Part shown: positions 1 through 6,510 of the stretch, in pieces
Layout: the number at the start of each line of letters is the position of its first letter
Position numbering within the stretch: the stretch's first letter is position 1
DNA from: CAKSFT01 sp045603125
Lineage (GTDB): Bacteria > Bacillota > Clostridia > UBA1381
Assembly (NCBI GenBank): GCA_045603125.1
Contig: JAZULN010000090.1
Span: forward strand, 1-14,022
Length of the DNA stretch: 14,022 nt
Direction of reading: 5' to 3'
Position numbers and translations under genes: made by a program
Notes under the pieces: generated by a model
Database searches by the model: none
Told to the model about the DNA's origin: nothing
What the model saw: the letters and a program-made list of their open reading frames with translations, nothing else

Positions 1-118
1 TAGGGGCAGGTTGGTGAAAGAGTTGCGGTTGGCAGACCTTTCGACGAGCCTATAGGCTCGGCCAGCATATTGCCCTAAGGGGGCAGAGCAAGCCACCGGC
101 ACGGCCGGTGGTCATGAC
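1..118. mobile_element. Palindrome-rich block, possible IS200/IS605-type element end (partial)
   Basis: This block is clearly richer in G and C than the DNA beside it. It contains three hairpin-forming palindromes: cgagcc-tata-ggctcg at 45-60, tgccc-taagg-gggca at 71-85, and the perfect 8-bp stem ccaccggc-acg-gccggtgg at 93-111. A series of short imperfect palindromes near an element's end is typical of IS200/IS605-family transposons, which move as single strands and recognise hairpins. The block stops abruptly at about 112-118, where an otherwise normal minus-strand reading frame is cut. No transposase is visible because the window starts here, so identity as an IS end rather than another repeated intergenic element is inferred. 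A structured RNA is an alternative. Confidence 0.5.
93..111. repeat. Perfect 8-bp inverted repeat (hairpin)
   Basis: The arms ccaccggc (93-100) and gccggtgg (104-111) pair perfectly around the loop acg. It is the strongest and outermost palindrome of the left-edge block. It lies directly beside the point where the interrupted minus-strand frame stops, as expected for a recognition hairpin at an element end. Confidence 0.8.
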
Positions 119-204
119 TTTCCGTCAAGGTCCAAAAATTCTAGGGCTGCAAGACCTTTAATATTTATTACATTTAAAATTTTATGGCGAAGATACTCTT
201 TCAT
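112..204 (-). pseudogene. N-terminal remnant of an interrupted gene, possibly an AraC-type regulator
   Basis: An ATG at 204 opens a 30-codon frame (beginning MKEYLRHKIL, ending LDLDGKS) that stops at a TGA at 112-114, exactly where the palindromic block begins. It has an upstream ribosome binding site (gaggatg, 213-219) and a good promoter (244-272), so it looks like the true start of a gene whose body was displaced or lost. The segment ILNVINI...ALEFLDLDGK reminds me of the N-terminus of clostridial AraC-family regulators with a cupin sensor domain, where a HDFWE-type motif would normally follow. That family call rests on pattern memory over only 30 residues. The rest of the gene may lie left of the window beyond the element. 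Confidence 0.4.
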
Positions 205-212
205 AGTAAAAA

Positions 213-219
213 CATCCTC
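213..219 (-). promoter_or_regulatory. Ribosome binding site of the interrupted gene
   Basis: The minus strand reads GAGGATG 8 nt before the ATG at 204. It supports this short frame as the real start of a once-functional gene rather than a chance ORF. Confidence 0.55.
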
Positions 220-243
220 AACTTATTTCATATTCACATATAA

Positions 244-272
244 ATTGTAACATAAATATATAGATATGTAAA
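244..272 (-). promoter_or_regulatory. Sigma-A-like promoter of the interrupted gene
   Basis: On the minus strand a TTTACA -35 (267-272) and a TACAAT -10 (244-249) are separated by exactly 17 nt. A TG one base before the -10 gives an extended -10. Transcription would start near 237, about 33 nt before the ATG at 204. Its survival suggests the truncation is recent or that the promoter now reads into the element. Confidence 0.65.
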
Positions 273-338
273 CCCAATATTTTCTTTATTAAAATACCAA
301 TATATTCTTTTTAGATTTTTTAAGAATATTTTTTAAAA

Positions 339-367
339 ACAAAGAGCACCCAATTGGTGCTCTTTGT
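339..367 (-). terminator. Rho-independent terminator ending the M50-scp-radical SAM operon
   Basis: Twelve-bp stem acaaagagcacc (339-350) / ggtgctctttgt (356-367) with a 5-nt loop. On the minus strand it is followed by TTTTTAAAAAATATT. It begins 9 nt past the stop of the DUF2344 gene, so it closes the long minus-strand operon and separates it from the interrupted gene to the left. Confidence 0.85.
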
Positions 368-375
368 TTATCATA

Positions 376-1023
376 TCATATTATTTCCTTATTGCCTGCA
401 AGTAACTTTTCACGGTGAACTGTGAAAAAATCCACCAAAAAACCTTGAGTATATTTTTTCATAGCATCAATTACAGTTTCAGGCTTCAGATTATATAAAT
501 TTCCCGCAGCAAGGCACATTTTCAGGCTCAAACAGTCGCCGTCTTTTGATATTTTTTCCAAGCTGTAAATATAGGGTCTGATGTCTGCTTCCTTAATGCC
601 GCTCTTACTTTTTTTCATGACATTTAGCTCAGGATTTTTCAAAAACTCATCAATGTCAAAATCACACTTTGTATTTAGTTTAACTACATATTCAGCACGG
701 TCAAGCTTTGAAAAATCACAGTTTTTATCTTTTTTAACATCTAAAATCTTAAAGCCTTTTGGCATGTTTTGGTTTAGTTTGTCCCGAATAAAATTCTCTG
801 AAAATTCACCCGAAAAACCTATTTTCATAAGCTCACCGCTTGCTGTTACCCCAACCGACAAAGGCATCGCAACCGTCATAATCGGGTGCGGATTAAAGCC
901 TTGGGAAAATTCCATCGGAAGGTTTGCACGTCTTATAACTCTATGAATAAAACGCACAAAATCAAGGTGGGATATGTATTTAACCTCATCCCCACGGCTA
1001 TATTTTATAACATACTTACTCAT
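376..1023 (-). CDS. Radical SAM-linked protein, DUF2344 / TIGR03936 family
   Basis: A 215-residue protein recognised as the family found beside, or fused to, TIGR03960-type radical SAM proteins. Its N-terminus (YVIKYSRGDEVKYISHLDF, then a FSQGFNPHP motif at about residues 40-48) is characteristic. The biochemical role is unknown to me; partnership with the upstream radical SAM protein, possibly in RNA or protein modification, is inferred from constant gene neighbourhood. I start it at the ATG at 1023 because its stop-start overlap with the upstream gene (ATGAGTAA, 1016-1023) and an AGGTG site 6 nt before it suggest translational coupling. A GTG at 1032 in the same frame would add three residues. 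It is the last gene of the operon, 8 nt before the terminator stem. Confidence 0.85.
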   Translation of the reverse strand: MSKYVIKYSRGDEVKYISHLDFVRFIHRVIRRANLPMEFSQGFNPHPIMTVAMPLSVGVTASGELMKIGFSGEFSENFIRDKLNQNMPKGFKILDVKKDKNCDFSKLDRAEYVVKLNTKCDFDIDEFLKNPELNVMKKSKSGIKEADIRPYIYSLEKISKDGDCLSLKMCLAAGNLYNLKPETVIDAMKKYTQGFLVDFFTVHREKLLAGNKEII

Positions 1024-2854
1024 AGCAAACACCTACCCCAAAAGAATTTGCACCGCATCCGGCACACTTTTCACGGCAATTTGGTGTAGTTTCCTCATTC
1101 ATTGCCTTTTCGTACTCACGTTTTAAGAAACACTTCTTAACGCCTACGTCAATATGATCCCAAGGTAAAACCTCATCCATTCCCCTCTCTCTTAAGTAAA
1201 AATCAGGGTCAATTCCACATTCCTGGAAACTCTCGAGCCACTTATCGAACTTAAACTGTTCGTCCCAGCCGTCAAATTTACAACCCTTTTCTACAGCTTT
1301 TGCAATGACTTTTGAAAGGCGTCTGTCACCTCTTGCAAACACGCCCTCTAAGTAGCTTGTTTTATTATCATGCCACATATAACGGATTCTCTTTGAGCGG
1401 ATATTTGCCTTTAAAAAATCCTGCTTTTTTATGATTGTATCACGGCCATCTTGCGGGCACCACTGAAATGCAGTAAAAGGTTTTGGCACAAAACTCGATG
1501 TGCTTACATTTATATTAACATTCTTTGCACGTTCTTCTTTCGGGATTTTGAAATACTCATCCAAAACCTTTTCAGAAAGAGTAGCAATTCCCTCTAAATC
1601 CGCCTCGGTTTCGGTGGGAAGTCCGATCATAAAATATAGCTTTACATTTGTCCAGCCACCATTAAATATTCTTGATGTTGACTCTAAAATATTTTCTTCG
1701 GTAATGTTTTTATTGATTACATCCCTCAGTCTTTGTGTCCCTGCCTCGGGTGCAAATGTGATACCCGATTTTCTAACCTTCTGAACCTTATTCATCAGTT
1801 CTAGTGAGAAGTTATCAATTCTTAAAGACGGCAAAGACAACCCGATTTTCTTCGGTTCTGTTATTTCCAAAAGATTATCTGTCAGTTCTTTTAGTCCCCT
1901 ATAGTCACTTGTGCTAAGAGAGGATAATGAAATCTCGTCATATCCGCTTGAATCAAGAAGTCTTCCGGCAAGGCAGGTTAGAGTTTCCGGTTTTCTTTCT
2001 CTGACCGGTCTATAAACATATCCCGCCTGACAGAATCTGCAGCCCCTGATACAACCTCTGAAAACTTCCAGCATAACTCTGTCATGGACAATTTCGCCAT
2101 AAGGTACAATTATACTCTCGGGTGCGTCGGTTTTATCAAAATCAAACATTATTCGTTTTCTAATGGTCGACTTTGCACATTCATCATTCGGTGTAACCGC
2201 CTTAACTGTGCCATCTTCGTTATATGAAACATCATAAAAAGACGGTACATAAATGCCATCAATCTTTGCAATTTCTCTTAAATATTCAATTCGCTCTTTT
2301 CCCGATTCCTTCCACTTTATGTAGGCATCCACCACCTCATTTATCATTTCCTCGCCTTCGCCCATCATGAAGAAATCGATAAAATCGGCTATTGGCTCGC
2401 CGTTATAGGCACAAGGTCCTCCTGCACAAACAAACGGGTCGCCGTCTAATCTATCCTTTGAAAAAAGCGGGATTTCGGCTAAAGACAGCATATTTACAAC
2501 ATTTGTGTAGCTAAGCTCATATTGGAGAGTAAAGCCAATCATATCGAAATTTTTAATCTCGTCACCACTCTCCAGGGCAAATAACTTCATTCCCTCTTTT
2601 TTCATTTCCTCTTCCATGTCAACCCAGGGCGCAAAAACCCTTTCACAGTAGGTGTCATCTCTTTTATTCAGGACATGATATAATATTTTTAGTCCCAGAT
2701 GCGACATGGCAATCTCATAAACATCAGGAAAACAAAAACCAAACCTGACCTTAACGCTATCAGGATTCTTTACACACGAATTTAACTCACCGCCTGTGTA
2801 GCGTGTGGGTTTTTGAACATTCATGAGTATTTTATCTATCTTTTTAAAATGCAT
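1016..2854 (-). CDS. B12-binding-type radical SAM protein, TIGR03960 family
   Basis: A 612-residue protein. Residues about 30-180 form a cobalamin-binding-like (Rossmann) region as in B12-dependent radical SAM enzymes. The radical SAM core follows, with the 4Fe-4S motif CX3CX2C at C268, C272 and C275 (RGCIRGCRFC). The C-terminus holds a second cysteine group, C593, C597 and C600 plus C610. The family is usually annotated as radical SAM protein of unknown function and is paired with the DUF2344 protein, as here. The ATG at 2854 is preceded by AAGGGAG; another in-frame ATG at codon 11 is a possible shorter start. Its stop overlaps the DUF2344 start by 8 nt. Upstream, a hairpin (2874-2899) separates it from ytfJ. 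Substrate and reaction cannot be deduced from the sequence. Confidence 0.88.
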   Translation of the reverse strand: MHFKKIDKILMNVQKPTRYTGGELNSCVKNPDSVKVRFGFCFPDVYEIAMSHLGLKILYHVLNKRDDTYCERVFAPWVDMEEEMKKEGMKLFALESGDEIKNFDMIGFTLQYELSYTNVVNMLSLAEIPLFSKDRLDGDPFVCAGGPCAYNGEPIADFIDFFMMGEGEEMINEVVDAYIKWKESGKERIEYLREIAKIDGIYVPSFYDVSYNEDGTVKAVTPNDECAKSTIRKRIMFDFDKTDAPESIIVPYGEIVHDRVMLEVFRGCIRGCRFCQAGYVYRPVRERKPETLTCLAGRLLDSSGYDEISLSSLSTSDYRGLKELTDNLLEITEPKKIGLSLPSLRIDNFSLELMNKVQKVRKSGITFAPEAGTQRLRDVINKNITEENILESTSRIFNGGWTNVKLYFMIGLPTETEADLEGIATLSEKVLDEYFKIPKEERAKNVNINVSTSSFVPKPFTAFQWCPQDGRDTIIKKQDFLKANIRSKRIRYMWHDNKTSYLEGVFARGDRRLSKVIAKAVEKGCKFDGWDEQFKFDKWLESFQECGIDPDFYLRERGMDEVLPWDHIDVGVKKCFLKREYEKAMNEETTPNCREKCAGCGANSFGVGVCYE

Positions 2855-2873
2855 CTTCTACTCCCTTATGTAT

Positions 2874-2899
2874 TACACCGGGGGTTCTCCCCCGGTGTA
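2874..2899 (-). other. GC-rich intercistronic hairpin between ytfJ and the radical SAM gene
   Basis: An 11-bp perfect stem, tacaccggggg / cccccggtgta, with a TTCT loop (GAA-type tetraloop AGAA in the minus-strand RNA). It starts within 3 nt of the ytfJ stop. On the minus strand it is followed by ATACATAAGGGAG, which has no T-run, so it lacks the second half of an intrinsic terminator. It may act as an mRNA stabiliser, a processing site or a partial attenuator that sets expression of ytfJ against the radical SAM pair. The repeated T/A at the outer ends also lets it fold on either strand. Confidence 0.7.
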
Positions 2900-3364
2900 T
2901 CAGATGTTTTCTGCCACATCTACCTTTTGATCTTCTTCCTTATCCTTTTTATCCTTTTTCTTCTTCGCCATCTTATCCGATACAGATGTAATAACGCAAT
3001 TTACCTTATCAAAAATTTCAGGAATAAGTGCTGTTAGTCTATCTCCCGGTGTCGGGTCAGGGTTTGCCGGCAATAGCTTGATGTTACCGTTTCCAACAAT
3101 CATAAATGCAACCGGTTTTACGTTAGCACCACCACCGCAACCGCCTCCAAACATTGGTGTATTTTCTTCCTGAGTTAATGTCTTTTTCTTACCCCCAAAT
3201 TCACTTCCGCCTGCACCAAAACCAAAGCTTACTGTAGAAATCGGGATGATTACAGTACCGTCGGGTGTGGTTACAGGATCTCCTACGATTGTGTTTACAT
3301 CGATCATTGATTTGATGCTGCTCATTGCAGTATCCATTAGTCCTTCGATTGGATGTTCAGCCAT
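2900..3364 (-). CDS. ytfJ: GerW family spore germination protein YtfJ
   Basis: A 154-residue protein matching the YtfJ/GerW family. The N-terminus (HPIEGLMDTAM...IKSMIDVNTIVGDP), the GTVIIPIS strand at about 36-43, and the glycine-rich stretches FGFGAGGSEF (47-56) and GGGCGGG (73-79) are typical. The C-terminal lysine/acid-rich tail (about 132-150) is a low-complexity extension. In Bacillus subtilis YtfJ (GerW) is a forespore-made protein needed for efficient spore germination; that is family knowledge, not visible here. The gene sits one base after the ytfI stop with an AAAGGAAG ribosome binding site, so the two are surely co-transcribed, as in Bacillus. Being embedded in an scp operon with a vegetative-type promoter, it may also need an internal sporulation promoter, which I could not identify. 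Confidence 0.92.
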   Translation of the reverse strand: MAEHPIEGLMDTAMSSIKSMIDVNTIVGDPVTTPDGTVIIPISTVSFGFGAGGSEFGGKKKTLTQEENTPMFGGGCGGGANVKPVAFMIVGNGNIKLLPANPDPTPGDRLTALIPEIFDKVNCVITSVSDKMAKKKKDKKDKEEDQKVDVAENI

Positions 3365-3365
3365 T

Positions 3366-3962
3366 TTAATCTTCCTTTCGTGTAATTTTATTTATTTTCA
3401 AATACATTTTAAGTACTTTAAAAATCATAATGATAATATGCACATTTCTGACTTCTAATATGCACTTTGCACCAAACGATAAATACCTGTTCTCAAAGTC
3501 AGGATTGATTTTGACATCATATTTTTTTAGGGAAAAATTATTATCAAAAAGTGCAATTAAATTATATATAACTCCATATGCACCGCCTGTTATAATACCT
3601 GTCCCCATCGCATCTCCGGTGCCGAAATTAAGTGAAAAATCCAGCTCTTTTATCTTTAGTGCCCGTCTCGATGTGTAAGATAAAATCTCAACAATGTCAT
3701 CTTCAATTGATTTAAAAAGAGTAATTCCTTTATCGACCTTCTCCTTCAAGGTAAGTCCTTTATTTTCGGGGTTTGGGTTTTTAGGTGTCCCCTTTTTCTT
3801 TGGAGGTTTTAGTTTTATTTTTAAAAACAGATGTTTTATAGTCACAGAAAATTTCTTTCCGCATTTGTCATATGAAAATTCAAAAATAAAGTTTGTGGCG
3901 GTAAAAAGAAATAATGAAATTACGGCTATCACAAATACTAATATCCATAAAAACATATTCAT
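3366..3962 (-). CDS. ytfI: DUF2953 membrane-anchored protein YtfI
   Basis: A 198-residue protein with one N-terminal membrane anchor (about residues 3-24, FLWILVFVIAVISLFLF), then a lysine/proline-rich linker (PPKKKGTPKNPNP, about 54-66), and a soluble C-terminal domain. Position between scpB and ytfJ, together with this architecture, fits the DUF2953 family, whose Bacillus member YtfI is encoded next to YtfJ. Its function is unknown; a membrane-linked role in the sporulating cell is inferred from the neighbour. I choose the ATG at 3962 because a strong GAGGTGG site lies 5 nt before it. A GTG at 3971 in frame would overlap that site and is unlikely. The gap to scpB is 17 nt. Confidence 0.8.
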   Translation of the reverse strand: MNMFLWILVFVIAVISLFLFTATNFIFEFSYDKCGKKFSVTIKHLFLKIKLKPPKKKGTPKNPNPENKGLTLKEKVDKGITLFKSIEDDIVEILSYTSRRALKIKELDFSLNFGTGDAMGTGIITGGAYGVIYNLIALFDNNFSLKKYDVKINPDFENRYLSFGAKCILEVRNVHIIIMIFKVLKMYLKINKITRKED

Positions 3963-3967
3963 ATCTA

Positions 3968-3974
3968 CCACCTC
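3968..3974 (-). promoter_or_regulatory. Start-deciding ribosome binding site of ytfI
   Basis: The minus strand reads GAGGTGG 5 nt ahead of the ATG at 3962. The alternative GTG start at 3971-3969 lies inside this site, which argues for the shorter protein. Confidence 0.65.
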
Positions 3975-3979
3975 ACCAT

Positions 3980-4531
3980 CTATTCTTCTATCTCCATCTG
4001 CTCATATTCAGGGGTTATTCCCGATAAATCAAGCTCTGGCAAATCGCCCGGATTTTTCAAGCCAAAACATCTTAAAAAATTCTGTGATGTTTTATATAAA
4101 ATGGGTCTTCCCGGGGCATCGAGTCTGCCACATTCTTCAATTAAGTTTCGCTCAACTAATCTATTTATCGCACCGTCACTGTTTACCCCTCTTATGTACT
4201 CAACCTGACCTCTTGTTATCGGTTGCTTATAGGCAATAATCGCAAGCGCTTCCATCGCAGCATTAGATAAGGCTTGTCTTCTTTGTTCGCCTAAGATTTC
4301 CTGAATGTATACATAATACTCAGGTCTTGAACAAATCTGGTAGCCACCGTCAATTTCGATTAGTTTTACTCCTCGAAGACTTGTTTCATATTCATGGGAT
4401 AAAAGCTTTGCTGCTTCCTCCACTTCTTCTACCGTTACCTCTAATACCGCCGCAAGCTTTGCCGCCTTAACAGGCTCGCCTGCTGCAAACAATATACCTT
4501 CAATGGCATAGGGAATATTTACCTTCTCCAT
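3980..4531 (-). CDS. scpB: Segregation and condensation protein B
   Basis: A 183-residue protein with the two winged-helix domains of ScpB. The start (YAIEGILFAAGEPV, about 8-21), the middle motif ALAIIAYKQPITRGQVEYIRG (two parts, around residues 90-112) and the LGRPILYKT-like segment (here DAPGRPILYKTSQNFL) are diagnostic. ScpB dimerises and binds ScpA, which bridges the SMC heads, forming the SMC-ScpAB complex that compacts and separates chromosomes. It follows scpA with a 14-nt gap containing a TAGGAGAG ribosome binding site, the standard arrangement in Firmicutes. The acidic C-terminal tail (EYEQMEIEE) is usual. Length is normal. Confidence 0.97.
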   Translation of the reverse strand: MEKVNIPYAIEGILFAAGEPVKAAKLAAVLEVTVEEVEEAAKLLSHEYETSLRGVKLIEIDGGYQICSRPEYYVYIQEILGEQRRQALSNAAMEALAIIAYKQPITRGQVEYIRGVNSDGAINRLVERNLIEECGRLDAPGRPILYKTSQNFLRCFGLKNPGDLPELDLSGITPEYEQMEIEE

Positions 4532-4545
4532 CCTAAAATTCTCTC

Positions 4546-5262
4546 CTATTTCTGACTGATTATAAACTCTCCCGACTCAATATCGTAGTCGGCAGAAATC
4601 TTACTTAGCTTTATCATTTCCAAGATTGCCAAAAAGGTGGCTATCATCTCAGGGCGTGAGTCTTCCTCTCTAAAAAGTTTTGAAAATTTCACTCTTTTTG
4701 CCCTCTTTAAAATCTTCTCCACCTTTTTTTCCATATCCTCAACCGATACCTTTTCTCTGCCGACAATGCCGACAAAGGCACGTTTTTCAGGCTTTTTTCG
4801 TCTGATTCTTCTCTGCATTATTGCATCAAAGGCGTCGATTAGGTCACGAACCTCGTGTTTTACATCATATTCAGGGACAGGAAAATCAATTTTCTCTGCC
4901 TCTTTAAATACCATGTACCTTGACCAGAACTCGGATTTTCTTAGTTCTGTTGATGCTTCTTTATATCTTTGATATTCCAAAAGTCTTTGAGCAAGCTCTT
5001 CTCTCGGATCTTCTTCCTCCGCTTCCTCGTCTTTCGGAAGAAGCATTTTTGATTTTATATATAAAAGCTGTGCCGCAAGTACTATAAACTCACTGGCGTT
5101 TTCTATATTTGCATCTTCAATCCCCTCAATCGCCGCAAGGTACTGGTCGGTAATTTCAACTATGGGGATATCATAAATACTTACTTTGTTTTTTGATATA
5201 AGATGCAAAAGAAGGTCTAAAGGCCCTTCAAAACCTTCCAATTTATAACATATTTTATCCAT
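4546..5262 (-). CDS. scpA: Segregation and condensation protein A (kleisin)
   Basis: A 238-residue kleisin. The N-terminal helical domain begins with the signature FEGPLDLLLHLI (about 9-20), followed by VSIYDIPIVEITDQY (about 27-41). A charged, acidic middle region (EEAEEEDPREE, about 80-90) is the flexible linker. The C-terminal winged helix (about residue 180 on, FLAILEMIKLSKI) binds the SMC head. ScpA closes the ring of the SMC complex together with ScpB. It is second in the operon, 12 nt after the M50 protease gene. Nothing unusual was seen in length or motifs. Confidence 0.97.
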   Translation of the reverse strand: MDKICYKLEGFEGPLDLLLHLISKNKVSIYDIPIVEITDQYLAAIEGIEDANIENASEFIVLAAQLLYIKSKMLLPKDEEAEEEDPREELAQRLLEYQRYKEASTELRKSEFWSRYMVFKEAEKIDFPVPEYDVKHEVRDLIDAFDAIMQRRIRRKKPEKRAFVGIVGREKVSVEDMEKKVEKILKRAKRVKFSKLFREEDSRPEMIATFLAILEMIKLSKISADYDIESGEFIISQK

Positions 5263-5274
5263 CTTTTTTTACAC

Positions 5275-5937
5275 CTATACAATCAACCCGAACATAGAGC
5301 CGATGCCTTTAAAAATGAGGGTAAATACAACGCTTACGCCTGTGCCAATTATCCCTGAAAATACTCCGGTTACCGACAGAAGCATCAGTATTAACATTGA
5401 GTATCTCTCATAGCTCATGAGTGTATAATATGCTTTATTTGAAATGAATAATCCTATTATTCTGGACCCATCAAGAGGCGGAAACGGGATAAGGTTAAAT
5501 ACCATAAAGCAAAGGTTTCTGATTATAAAAATCTGCATAAAAAGACTGAATCCGTTTGTGACCCATCTTGGCAAAACTCCACCGGTAGAATTTACAATAG
5601 CATATGGCAAAAGCCAGATTATAAAGCCGACTATTGCAAGTATCAGGTTTGCCAAAGGGCCTGCTGCTGCAGTTATTGCCATTCCCTTTTTCTTATCTTT
5701 ATAATACATCGGATTTACTTCAACCGGTTTTGCCCAACCAAAACCTGTGAAAATCATTAAAAGTGTTCCAATTAAATCAAGATGTGCCATTGGGTTTAAG
5801 GTCATTCTACCACGTAGTCTTGGTGTTGGGTCACCAAGTTTTATTGATACCCAGCCGTGTGCCAATTCATGAAATGTAAGTGCAATAAGAGTAATTGGCA
5901 CATTTATTAAAATATCTAAAAAATCAAATCCAAACAT
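5275..5937 (-). CDS. Site-2 protease family protein (M50B membrane metalloprotease)
   Basis: A 220-residue polytopic membrane protein. The zinc-binding HELAH motif is at residues 23-27 and the second ligand motif, NLIPFPPLDG, at 148-157, where the aspartate completes the zinc site. The GDPTPR segment (about 36-40) and the WAKPVEVNP stretch (about 68-76) are typical of small PDZ-less clostridial and bacillar M50B proteases (YwhC-like). Four to six membrane segments are visible. Substrate unknown; regulated intramembrane proteolysis is the family role. It is the first gene of the scp operon, and its neighbourhood with scpA/scpB recurs in Firmicutes. The ATG at 5937 has AAAGGCGG upstream and lies about 40 nt downstream of the promoter. 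Confidence 0.93.
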   Translation of the reverse strand: MFGFDFLDILINVPITLIALTFHELAHGWVSIKLGDPTPRLRGRMTLNPMAHLDLIGTLLMIFTGFGWAKPVEVNPMYYKDKKKGMAITAAAGPLANLILAIVGFIIWLLPYAIVNSTGGVLPRWVTNGFSLFMQIFIIRNLCFMVFNLIPFPPLDGSRIIGLFISNKAYYTLMSYERYSMLILMLLSVTGVFSGIIGTGVSVVFTLIFKGIGSMFGLIV

Positions 5938-5978
5938 TTTTATACCGCCTTTTAAAAAGTTTACAAAAATTCTATTAT

Positions 5979-6007
5979 ATTATAGCATAAATCCAAAATA
6001 AAGTAAA
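5979..6007 (-). promoter_or_regulatory. Sigma-A-like promoter of the M50-scpAB-ytfIJ-radical SAM operon
   Basis: Minus strand: TTTACT -35 (6002-6007), a 17-nt spacer, and a consensus TATAAT -10 (5979-5984). It is the only clear promoter for the seven genes that follow without substantial gaps. It starts just after the spoVAC terminator. A second overlapping TATAAT-like hexamer lies at 5974-5979. Confidence 0.75.
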
Positions 6008-6019
6008 GGGTAAAATTAA

Positions 6020-6043
6020 AAAACCGCCCATAAAAGCGGTTTT
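6020..6043 (-). terminator. Rho-independent terminator after spoVAC
   Basis: Eight-bp stem aaaaccgc (6020-6027) / gcggtttt (6036-6043) with an 8-nt loop. On the minus strand it ends in a run of six T then AATTTTA. It lies 10 nt beyond the spoVAC stop and isolates that gene from the downstream operon promoter. Confidence 0.8.
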
Positions 6044-6053
6044 AACTAAAAGT

Positions 6054-6488
6054 TTATTTAAAAATCAAAAAATATAGCCCTGCAAGGACTGATGCGGCAG
6101 TTCCATATACTATAACCGGACCGGCAATTGTAAATATCTTTGCCGCAACACCAAGCACATTCCCTTCGGTCTTTGCCTCAATTGCAGGAGACGCCACGGC
6201 ATTGGCAAACCCCGTTATAGGAACAATCGTCCCCGCTCCTGCAAACCGGGCAAGTTTTGAGTATAAACCAAGCCCTGTAAATAGCACACTCAAGAAAATT
6301 AACGTAACCGAGGTGGCGGCACCCGCCATATCTTTTTCGAGTCCTGCCCACAAATACGCTTTTAAAATCGCCTCGCCTATAGTACAAATCCCGCCGCCTA
6401 TCAAAAAGGCATTGAGCATATTTTTAAAAAGATGCGACGGCGGTAATTTCTTATCGGAAAATTTTTTATAGTCTGTGTCTTTTTTCAT
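6054..6488 (-). CDS. spoVAC: Stage V sporulation protein AC
   Basis: A 144-residue membrane protein of the SpoVAC/SpoVAEB family. The signature GAGTIVPITGFANAV...SPAIE (about residues 83-103) and the early GGGICTIGE (about 31-39) are clear. About four hydrophobic segments cover residues 26-48, 56-75, 80-95 and 110-142. SpoVAC is an inner-membrane, mechanosensitive channel-like component that moves dipicolinic acid into the forespore and out during germination (family knowledge). Partners SpoVAD and SpoVAE are not adjacent in this window: the gene has its own terminator (6020-6043) and divergent upstream neighbour. The start ATG has a strong AAAGGGGG site 7 nt away. SpoVAE-type paralogues are similar, so the exact letter is slightly less sure than the family. 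Confidence 0.88.
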   Translation of the reverse strand: MKKDTDYKKFSDKKLPPSHLFKNMLNAFLIGGGICTIGEAILKAYLWAGLEKDMAGAATSVTLIFLSVLFTGLGLYSKLARFAGAGTIVPITGFANAVASPAIEAKTEGNVLGVAAKIFTIAGPVIVYGTAASVLAGLYFLIFK

Positions 6489-6510
6489 TTCAAATCCCCC
6501 TTTTGCCTAT

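Noticed and set aside
1..180. tRNA, tmRNA or other stable RNA in the GC-rich left edge
   Set aside because: The hairpins do not form a cloverleaf, no TTC-type T-loop or CCA end is present, and the abrupt junction with a reading frame fits an inserted element better.
581..946. Plus-strand frame opposite the DUF2344 gene, and similar antisense frames inside scpA, ytfI, clpE and metH
   Set aside because: They are mirror frames of well-recognised genes, without ribosome binding sites or recognisable domains.
1024..1032. Upstream GTG start for the DUF2344 protein
   Set aside because: The GTG at 1032 overlaps the AGGTG ribosome binding site that is well placed for the ATG at 1023, and the ATG gives the usual family N-terminus.
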